Of a stretch of DNA of 42,010 nucleotides, positions 1 through 5,134 are shown in pieces; positions within the stretch are counted from its first letter, which is position 1; the number at the start of each line of letters is the position of its first letter. A program made the position numbers and the translations under genes. Source of the stretch: Chloroflexota bacterium (GTDB taxonomy: Bacteria; Chloroflexota; Anaerolineae; Promineifilales; Promineifilaceae); assembly GCA_013112725.1 (NCBI GenBank), contig JABFFZ010000050.1, forward strand, positions 1-42,010, in the 5' to 3' direction. The notes beneath the pieces are model-generated. The model did not search any database and had not been told where the DNA came from. It saw only the letters and a program-made list of their open reading frames with translations.

Positions 1-250
1 CGCCGCCAGGTCGCCCATGGCTCGTAGCAGGAGAGCCAGGTTGTTCAGGCTGGTGGCGGTGTGCGGGTGGTCTGGCCCCAGCGCTTTTTCGTGGATGGCC
101 AGGGCGCGTTCGAGGTACGGCCGTGCCGCCGCCAGGTCGCCCATGGCTCGTAGCAGGTAGCCCAGGTTGTTCAGGCTGGTGGCCGTGTCCGGGTGGTCTG
201 GCCCCAGCGCTTTTTCGTGGATGGCCAGGGCGCGTTCGAGGTACGGCCGT
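1..250 (-). repeat. 126-bp near-identical tandem repeat encoding TPRs
   Basis: Positions 1-124 recur at 127-250 with an offset of exactly 126 bp (42 codons) and only a few base differences (for example around 31-36/157-162 and 56-66/182-192). Each unit encodes one TPR of the NB-ARC protein. Near identity at DNA level, rather than only at protein level, points to recent duplication or gene-conversion-like homogenisation. The array continues beyond the window. Confidence 0.88.
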
Positions 251-1578
251 GCCTTTTCATACTCCGCCCGGAATTTCAGATAAAAGCCCGTCCAGTTGCA
301 CAGAAATGCCAGTCGCTCCGTTTCTATACCCTGCTCAGTCGCCAGGTCAGCAGCAGCCACCATATGAGCGACAATTACCGGTCCATCCTCCCATTCATGC
401 AGTCGCGTCCAATCAGGCAGTACCTGAATAATCGCTTCGATAGCTATTTCCGCCCACTGCCGCGCCAGTTCCGGCGGCATCCGGTCACGGGCTACGGTTT
501 GCACCAGCCGGTGCAGCCGCAGGCTCTCCCCCTCCCGCGCCACCAGCGAATAACGGCGCAGCGCCGCTACCGCGTCCGCCAGCGCCAGCGGGTCTGCCAG
601 CGAGACAGCCGAAGCCGTGAAGACATCCGATTTTTCAAAAAAATCGGATGTCTCGAACAACGCCAGAGGGATATTTTCCGGGGCCAGGAAACAGCACAGG
701 TTCAGCAGTTCCACCGCCCCCGGCCTCTTTTGTATCTGCTCAAAGGCCATCTGCCACGTCGTGGTTATGGTGGCATGGTAACGGTCGGGCGGCGTGGCCC
801 GCCGCCACACCTCCTGCCGTTTCGTCTCGTACAACCGCCGGTAGGCCGCACACCCCATCTGCCGCGCCTCCATAAACGCCGCCGCCTGCTCCAATGCCAG
901 CGGAAAATCCCCCAACAATTCCGCCAGCTTCCCTATCTCCGCCTCTTCTTCCCTGTTCGTAGGTGGCGATTTATCGCCTTCAAAAATGGCAATAAATTGC
1001 CGACTACGAACCTGGAGGAAACGGATGGCTTCGGCGCGGGTGAAGGTATCCAGGGGCAGGATGGCATCCTGCCCCACCAGACCACCCCAATTGGGGTTGC
1101 GGCTGGTGATGAGGATATGCCCCTTGCCGCCGGTGGGCAGGTAATGGTTCAGCGCCCGCGGCGGCAGGTCATCGGCATTGTCCGCCAGCAGCAGCCACCG
1201 TTTGTCCGTCTGCGCCAGCCAGCGGCGGGCCGCATTCAGCGCCGCCTGCTGGTCGGGGTTCTCCGCACTCATGGCCCCCACCGCCACCGCCAGCGCGGCC
1301 ATATCGGCCGCCAGGTTCACCACCGTGTCCGCCCGCAGCCACCACACCAGGTCATACGCCGTTTGCGGGTCGGCCTGCTGCCGGTAAATGTATTCCATTG
1401 CCAACTGCGTTTTGCCCACGCCGCCCAGCCCGGTAATCGCCTGGCTGACCACCACCGTGCCCTGCGCCCGACCCAACTGCGCGCCCAGCCGTGCCAGCAT
1501 CGGTTCACGCCCGGTAAAGTTGGGGTTACGGCCGCCCGGCGGCAGGTGGAGGGGGGGGAAGGGAGGAAGGGGTGACAT
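1..1578 (-). CDS. NB-ARC / TPR STAND ATPase, C-terminus beyond window
   Basis: Reading the minus strand from ATG at 1578 gives 526 codons without a stop to the window edge. A proline-rich start (residues 1-16) is followed by an NB-ARC NTPase: FTGRE at 21-25, P-loop GLGGVGKT at 50-57, Walker B LLLADNADD at 129-137, HILITSRN at 154-161, and a GDFPLALEQAA (GLPL-type) motif near 223. A winged-helix region follows (LRRYSLV...RLHRLVQ). From about residue 450 come kinesin-light-chain-type TPRs of 42 residues (RPYLERALAIHEKALG, then DHP-TATSLNNL). An in-frame TAA lies just upstream, so ATG 1578 is the likely start. It begins 31 bp after the stop of the 253-aa adaptor gene, so the two are probably co-transcribed. 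STAND ATPases of this form are signalling switches, often in phage defence or programmed cell death; that role is inference here. Two palindromic inserts interrupt the protein in frame (residues about 190-208 and 309-319). Confidence 0.9.
   Translation of the reverse strand, partial: MSPLPPFPPLHLPPGGRNPNFTGREPMLARLGAQLGRAQGTVVVSQAITGLGGVGKTQLAMEYIYRQQADPQTAYDLVWWLRADTVVNLAADMAALAVAVGAMSAENPDQQAALNAARRWLAQTDKRWLLLADNADDLPPRALNHYLPTGGKGHILITSRNPNWGGLVGQDAILPLDTFTRAEAIRFLQVRSRQFIAIFEGDKSPPTNREEEAEIGKLAELLGDFPLALEQAAAFMEARQMGCAAYRRLYETKRQEVWRRATPPDRYHATITTTWQMAFEQIQKRPGAVELLNLCCFLAPENIPLALFETSDFFEKSDVFTASAVSLADPLALADAVAALRRYSLVAREGESLRLHRLVQTVARDRMPPELARQWAEIAIEAIIQVLPDWTRLHEWEDGPVIVAHMVAAADLATEQGIETERLAFLCNWTGFYLKFRAEYEKARPYLERALAIHEKALGPDHPDTATSLNNLGYLLRAMGDLAAARPYLERALAIHEKALGPDHPHTATSLNNLALLLRAMGDLAA
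621..653. repeat. 15-bp-arm palindrome inside NB-ARC gene
   Basis: Arms 621-635 (agacatccgattttt) and 639-653 are perfect reverse complements around a 3-base loop. The element is 33 bp, a multiple of three, and encodes residues about 309-319 (TSDFFEKSDVF) in a loop between the ATPase/helical region and the winged helix, so the frame is kept. Confidence 0.85.
955..1011. repeat. 57-bp palindromic element inserted in frame in NB-ARC gene
   Basis: Arms 955-978 and 988-1011 pair at 20 of 24 positions (gttcgtag at the outer ends, atttat/ataaat inside) around a 9-base loop. The element covers exactly 19 codons, residues 190-208 (VRSRQFIAIF then EGDKSPPTN), between FLQ and REEEAEIGKLAELLGDFPLALEQ. 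Related STAND proteins usually have only a short linker here. It resembles the in-frame palindromic protein-coding inserts known in Rickettsia, by form only. Confidence 0.75.
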
Positions 1579-1609
1579 AGTGACGGGGTGATCGGGTGAT
1601 GGTTGTTAC

Positions 1610-2371
1610 CTAGAAAAGGGTTTGCACGGCTTTGAGCAAGGTGGCGGCGAGAGGGGCAGCTTTGAGGGCAATAGTGCTCACTTTCCCGGCGGTTGTGGCT
1701 ACTTTCTCCGCTTTGTCGAGGATTTTGCTGGCGGCTTCCAGTTTGCGGGTGATACGGTCAGGGTCAGGATTTTCAGCCTGACTTTCATCCAGCGCATCCT
1801 GCACGTCATCTACCGCATCCTTCGCATCTCCTGGATTAACAATTTCACCTTGTTTAATAGCCTCCTGCAACAGGGATTGCAGTTGTTTCAACTGTTCGGC
1901 AAACTCATCTCGGTTTTGCGGCGGCTGACCGATAATGATGTCCCGACCGGCGATATTCATGTCCCCACCCGCCTGGTATTGGTTTTTGTTGACATCTCCG
2001 CTAACAATATCACCCGTTTGCACATTGCCGCCAATGGCCGTCCCTACCATGTTGCCCTGGACGGTGATGTTGTAGACAGGGGCGGTAGGTGTGGCGGATG
2101 ATTGGCCGGTGGCAGGGATGCCGACCTGTGAAGTTGAGGGCATATCACCCATACGGGCATTCGGCCGTGCTGCCTGGGCGTGGGTAACGACGGTATCGTA
2201 TAAGTTATGCCGCTGGGCGTATTGCACCAGCGCCAGCACTTTGGCGGCACGTGATTCACCGCCTCCCAGGTCTTCATAGGGGATGTTTAACTCAAAACAG
2301 AGCATTTGCAGTTCATCTAAGCTGAAATGTTGGTTAAGAAATTGATTCAGTTGTTGGGGGGTAACAGCCAT
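1610..2371 (-). CDS. Effector-associated (Death-like) adaptor with Gly/Asn beta repeat and hydrophobic C-terminus
   Basis: The 253-aa protein has three parts. Residues about 5-65 (LNQFLNQHFSLDELQMLCF, then NIPYEDLGG, then AAKVLALVQYAQR) match the all-helical effector-associated/Death-like domains found beside STAND and caspase-like proteins. Residues about 98-150 are a Gly/Asn-rich beta-type stretch with repeating units (VQGNMVGTAIGGN, VQTGDIVSGDV, GGDMNIAGRDI), reminiscent of beta-solenoid or RHIM/amyloid-type signalling motifs. Residues 155-253 are charged helices ending in a hydrophobic amphipathic tail (IALKAAPLAATLLKAVQTLF). ATG 2371 has a clear AGGAGG ribosome site 7 bases upstream. It lies directly upstream of the NB-ARC-TPR gene (31 bp gap). 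The adaptor role, and possible membrane action of the tail, are inference from layout. Confidence 0.75.
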   Translation of the reverse strand: MAVTPQQLNQFLNQHFSLDELQMLCFELNIPYEDLGGGESRAAKVLALVQYAQRHNLYDTVVTHAQAARPNARMGDMPSTSQVGIPATGQSSATPTAPVYNITVQGNMVGTAIGGNVQTGDIVSGDVNKNQYQAGGDMNIAGRDIIIGQPPQNRDEFAEQLKQLQSLLQEAIKQGEIVNPGDAKDAVDDVQDALDESQAENPDPDRITRKLEAASKILDKAEKVATTAGKVSTIALKAAPLAATLLKAVQTLF

Positions 2372-2444
2372 TTTGGGCCTCCTGGGTTATGAGTTTTGGC
2401 AACACGGCCAATGATAACATGGAAGTTGGGGGAGGGTAAGAGGG

Positions 2445-2620
2445 AATCGGTAATCGGTTAACGGTGGTTGGTAAATGGGTAATTTGGTAAATGGGTAATT
2501 AGGTAATTAGGTAAATGGGTAATTAGGTAATTAGGTAATTGATCGCCCCCTCACCCCCTCGCCCCCTCGCCCCCTCACCCCTTCACCCCTTCTCCTGCTC
2601 ACCTGCTCATTCCCTCGCCA
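2445..2620. repeat. Intergenic 8-bp tandem simple repeats
   Basis: The gap 2372-2659 holds two tracts: about 2460-2540 is an array of the octamer ggtaatta and variants (ggtaaatg, ggtaattg), and about 2543-2600 is an array of gccccctc/accccttc units. Similar tracts recur in other intergenic regions of the window (3510-3560, 35477-35510). No gene is visible in this stretch. Confidence 0.85.
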
Positions 2621-2659
2621 TTGCCCGCGCCGGTTTAGTTGTGATAAACTCCTGCCGTG

Positions 2660-2836
2660 ATGGGTATTTACCTTCCCGTATGGCCGTTGGTCATTGAATT
2701 GGGTGACTTTACCATTCGCAGCGCGACGCCACTCCGTGATGTGTTGTGGTTTATGGTTGGGTTGCTGCTGCTGACGGTGTTGTCTACGGCCGTGATTTGG
2801 TGGAATCAACGTGCCCAAAAAGACCCTTTCGTCTAA
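2660..2836 (+). CDS. Small single-pass membrane protein
   Basis: An uninterrupted 58-codon frame starts at ATG 2660 (GTG at 2657 is an alternative) and is bounded upstream by an in-frame TAA at 2645-2647. The product begins MGIYLPVWPLVIELGDFTIR, has one strong transmembrane helix (DVLWFMVGLLLLTVLSTAVIWW, residues about 28-49) and ends RAQKDPFV. It lies 109 bp upstream of efp on the same strand and contains one ACGGCCGT motif in the frame that encodes Thr-Ala-Val, as in many confirmed genes here. I do not recognise a family. Short length is the main doubt. Confidence 0.55.
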   Translation: MGIYLPVWPLVIELGDFTIRSATPLRDVLWFMVGLLLLTVLSTAVIWWNQRAQKDPFV

Positions 2837-2858
2837 TTGAGAATTGAAGAATTTATAA

Positions 2859-2925
2859 ATCCGCGAAGGACGCGAAGGAACGCGAAGTTTTTTCTCTGCG
2901 TCTCTGCGCCTCTGCGTTAAATTAT
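2859..2925. repeat. Dispersed repeat (ccgcgaaggacgcgaa) plus CTCTGCG tract
   Basis: The 18-base core atccgcgaaggacgcgaa at 2859-2876 recurs in inverted orientation at 28751-28768. It is followed at about 2893-2920 by three spaced ctctgcg units. It lies in the leader of efp, just before the ribosome site. Confidence 0.75.
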
Positions 2926-2945
2926 TACGAGGAGCATATTGCAAA

Positions 2946-3503
2946 ATGATTGATGTAAACCAATTGCGCCGAGGTGTAAGTTTTACACACGATGGCAATC
3001 TGTATAAAGTAACCGAATACAGCCACAACAAACCGGGCCGGGGCAAAGCTACTATCCGTGTCAGCGTGAAGGATTTGCGCTCTGGCTCCAATTTGCAGCT
3101 CACCTTTAGCTCTGGTGACCGGGTGGAAGATATTCGCCTGGACAAAGAGACTTTTCAGTATCTGTATGATGATGGCGAGTTTTATGTGTTTATGAATACG
3201 GCGACGTATGAACAAAGACAACTGCCTCATTCCGTCATGGAAGGGGATCATTATTTCCTGATTGACAATATGGAACTGGAATTGTTGTCATACGAAGGGG
3301 AAGTGTTGGATTACATTCTGCCCAAGACGATGGAGTTTGATGTGGTGGAGGCGGAGAATGCGGTGGCGGGAGATACAGCTACCGGCTCTACCAAAGAGGT
3401 GCGCACCCAAACGGGGTTGAAGGTGAAAACGCCGCTGTTTGTGAATGTCGGCGACCGTATCAAGGTGAACACGGAGACGGGCGAATATATCACCCGCGCC
3501 TAA
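2946..3503 (+). CDS. efp: Translation elongation factor P
   Basis: EF-P binds between the P and E sites of stalled ribosomes and promotes peptide bonds in polyproline stretches. The 185-aa product has the normal family length and the three-domain order: an N-terminal KOW-like domain (MIDVNQLRRGVSF, then HDGNLYKVTEYSHNKPGRGK), the central OB domain (LRLDKET-like to ELELLSYEGEVL) and the C-terminal OB domain ending VKTPLFVNVGDRIKVNTETG. The conserved domain I loop reads NKPGRGKA with arginine at residue 32 and lysine at 34; the modified residue of other EF-Ps sits in this loop. ATG 2946 is preceded by CGAGGAGC. No modification enzyme (EpmA/EpmB, EarP or YmfI) is in the window. A palindromic terminator follows at 3566-3597. 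Confidence 0.97.
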   Translation: MIDVNQLRRGVSFTHDGNLYKVTEYSHNKPGRGKATIRVSVKDLRSGSNLQLTFSSGDRVEDIRLDKETFQYLYDDGEFYVFMNTATYEQRQLPHSVMEGDHYFLIDNMELELLSYEGEVLDYILPKTMEFDVVEAENAVAGDTATGSTKEVRTQTGLKVKTPLFVNVGDRIKVNTETGEYITRA

Positions 3504-3565
3504 AGGCAATTAAGTAATTGGGTAATTGGCCGGTTAATTGTCCACTTACTCAATTACCCAATTCC

Positions 3566-3597
3566 AAAAAATACGGCCGTACACGGCCGTTTTTTTG
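3566..3597 (+). terminator. Intrinsic terminator made from two ACGGCCGT copies
   Basis: ACGGCCGT at 3573-3580 and again at 3583-3590 can pair with each other, flanked by an A run (3566-3571) and a T run (3590-3596). It should work in both directions. It follows efp. Confidence 0.75.
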
Positions 3598-3621
3598 TTT
3601 CCCCATCCATTAACTTCCCTC

Positions 3622-3651
3622 TTGTCACCGGTATGACGAGTATGTTATAGT
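3622..3651 (+). promoter_or_regulatory. Sigma-70-type promoter for the LysM gene
   Basis: TTGTCA at 3622-3627, a 17-base spacer and TTATAG at 3645-3650 (or TATAGT one base on) form a good vegetative promoter, about 115 bases before ATG 3766. Confidence 0.55.
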
Positions 3652-3692
3652 TGCCATAATTACGTTATGTCAAACTTTTAGGCAGAGGGGCT

Positions 3693-3733
3693 ACCTCCCG
3701 CAGGTTTCCATTTTCCCCAAACCTGCGGGAGGT
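3693..3733. repeat. 15-bp inverted repeat in the LysM leader
   Basis: acctcccgcaggttt (3693-3707) and its exact complement (3719-3733) flank an 11-base loop. It would form a stable hairpin in the 5' untranslated RNA 33 bases before the start codon. No T run follows, so it is not a standard terminator. Confidence 0.8.
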
Positions 3734-3765
3734 GCATCCACAAGTGACATGAAAAAGGAGGATAG

Positions 3766-4248
3766 ATGAACATGCGTTCCCTGAAATGGCGACAATGGGG
3801 GGTTTTACTGGTAATGGGGCTGCTGCTGTTGGGGATGACAACGGCCGTCAACGCCGCCCCACCCGAAAAAACAACCGCACAACAGTTTACCGGCTTCTAC
3901 TACACCGTGCAGTGGGGCGACAGCCTGTCACAAATTGCGGTACGGTATGGCTCCACCATGCAGGCCATCATGTTGGCAAACCCCTGGGTGGTGAACCCGA
4001 ATCTCATTTATGCCGGGACGGTGTTATTTATTCCCACTGGCGTACCGGGCGTCATTCGGCCACCAGGCGGCAATCCGACGCCACCGCCGGCCCAATCTGG
4101 TTGCCGCTATAACCACACCATCCAGTGGGGCCAAAACCTGATCCAGATTGGTAGCATGTATGGCGTCAGCCCCTTTGCCATTGCCGAAAGGAACCAGATA
4201 TTTAACCTGAACCGGATTTATGCCGGGCAGGTGTTGTGTATTCCCTAA
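3766..4248 (+). CDS. Secreted protein with two LysM domains
   Basis: The 160-aa product has an n-region (MNMRSLKWRQW), a hydrophobic signal segment (GVLLVMGLLLLGMTTAVNA) with a plausible cleavage at VNA-A near residue 31, then two LysM modules: YTVQWGDSLSQIAVRYGST at about 46-91 and HTIQWGQNLIQIGSMYGVS at about 117-160, joined by a Pro/Gly linker. LysM modules bind GlcNAc-containing polymers such as peptidoglycan. No catalytic domain is present, so it is probably a wall-binding or spore/cell-surface protein. The ribosome site AAGGAGG sits just before ATG 3766. It has its own promoter and a hairpin in its leader. Confidence 0.92.
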   Translation: MNMRSLKWRQWGVLLVMGLLLLGMTTAVNAAPPEKTTAQQFTGFYYTVQWGDSLSQIAVRYGSTMQAIMLANPWVVNPNLIYAGTVLFIPTGVPGVIRPPGGNPTPPPAQSGCRYNHTIQWGQNLIQIGSMYGVSPFAIAERNQIFNLNRIYAGQVLCIP

Positions 4249-4251
4249 AGA

Positions 4252-4326
4252 ATGAGATTGGGGGATTAGGAGATTGAGAGATTGCCAATCGCTTAATCTC
4301 CCAGTCTCCCAGTCTCCCAATCTCCT
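4252..4326. repeat. GGAGATTG/CAATCTCC simple repeat tract
   Basis: Units of gattggg/gattagg on the left (4254-4285) and cccaatctcc-type units (4297-4325) on the right form a partly self-complementary intergenic tract. The same family occurs at 14657-14717, 15803-15840 and 35511-35540. Confidence 0.75.
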
Positions 4327-4331
4327 CTTCA

Positions 4332-4363
4332 CAGACCTCGCCTGCGGAGGTCTGTTTATTTTG
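4332..4363 (+). terminator. Intrinsic terminator after the LysM gene
   Basis: CAGACCTC (4332-4339) pairs with GAGGTCTG (4347-4354) across a 7-base loop and is followed by TTTATTTT. It lies only 10 bases before the methyltransferase start. Confidence 0.65.
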
Positions 4364-4372
4364 GTGTCACCA

Positions 4373-5134
4373 ATGTATGATCAGATTGCCCATTATTACG
4401 ATTTGACACACGCCAACCTAACGGAGGACATCCCCTTTGTACTGGCGCAGGCGAGGCAGACGCATGGGCCGGTATTGGAATTGGGCTGCGGCAGTGGGCG
4501 GCTGCTGCTGCCGCTGGCGCAGGCGGGTATGGCGGTTACCGGGCTGGATCATTCGTCGGTGATGCTGGCGCGGGCGCAAGAGCGGCTGGCAAAAGAAAGG
4601 GAAGCGGTGCAAAACCGGGTCACGCTGGTGGAAGCAGATATGACCCGGTTTGTGATGAACGGCCGTTTCCCCCTCATCCTCATCCCCTACAACACCTTTA
4701 TGCACCTGGATGACGCCCAGGCGTTGGCTGCTTTGAAACAGGCCAAACGCCATTTACCGGCGGATGGTCAGCTTTTTATTGACCTGGCGAACCCTTTCAC
4801 GGTGGCGAATACACCAGAAGACCACCTGCTCAGTCTGGAAAACGTACTCACCGACCCGGACACGGGTGACGTGATCCTGCACCTGGCGGCGAACCGGTTG
4901 GACACGGCCGTGCAAACGCTGCACATCACCTGGGTGTACGACCGTTCCCCGGCACTGGGTGGCTCTATCCACCGCACCGTTGCCCAGGCCACCTACCATT
5001 ACCGCTACCCGCACCAGATGGAACTGCTGCTGCAAGAAGCCGGTTTTACGCAACTGGTCTTTTACGGCGGGTATGATCAGGCGGCGTTTGATGCGGATAG
5101 CGAGCGGCTGTTGTTATTAGCGGGGGCAGCGTAA
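4373..5134 (+). CDS. Class I SAM-dependent methyltransferase
   Basis: The 253-aa product begins MYDQIAHYYDLTHANL, typical of small-molecule class I methyltransferases. It has motif I VLELGCGSGRLLLPLA near residues 36-51, an acidic residue after strand 2 (VTGLDHS), motif II-type VTLVEADMTRF, and FPLILIPYNTFMHL as the strand 4 motif. The frame extends upstream to 4274, but that part is repeat-derived and crosses the terminator, so ATG 4373 is preferred although there is no clear ribosome site. The substrate cannot be told. Its last 58 bp overlap the 3' end of the convergent YfhO-like gene. Confidence 0.88.
   Translation: MYDQIAHYYDLTHANLTEDIPFVLAQARQTHGPVLELGCGSGRLLLPLAQAGMAVTGLDHSSVMLARAQERLAKEREAVQNRVTLVEADMTRFVMNGRFPLILIPYNTFMHLDDAQALAALKQAKRHLPADGQLFIDLANPFTVANTPEDHLLSLENVLTDPDTGDVILHLAANRLDTAVQTLHITWVYDRSPALGGSIHRTVAQATYHYRYPHQMELLLQEAGFTQLVFYGGYDQAAFDADSERLLLLAGAA

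Noticed and set aside
1..250. 126-bp direct repeats as a mobile or CRISPR element
   Set aside because: They are in-frame TPR coding units.
193..1575. 460-codon open frame on the plus strand
   Set aside because: It is the antisense of the NB-ARC-TPR gene; the product is rich in Arg/Pro/Gln and has no recognisable domain, while the minus strand has clear P-loop and TPR motifs.
4274..4372. N-terminal 33-residue extension of the methyltransferase
   Set aside because: It is encoded by simple repeats and crosses a terminator hairpin; the family start MYDQIAHYYD is at 4373.
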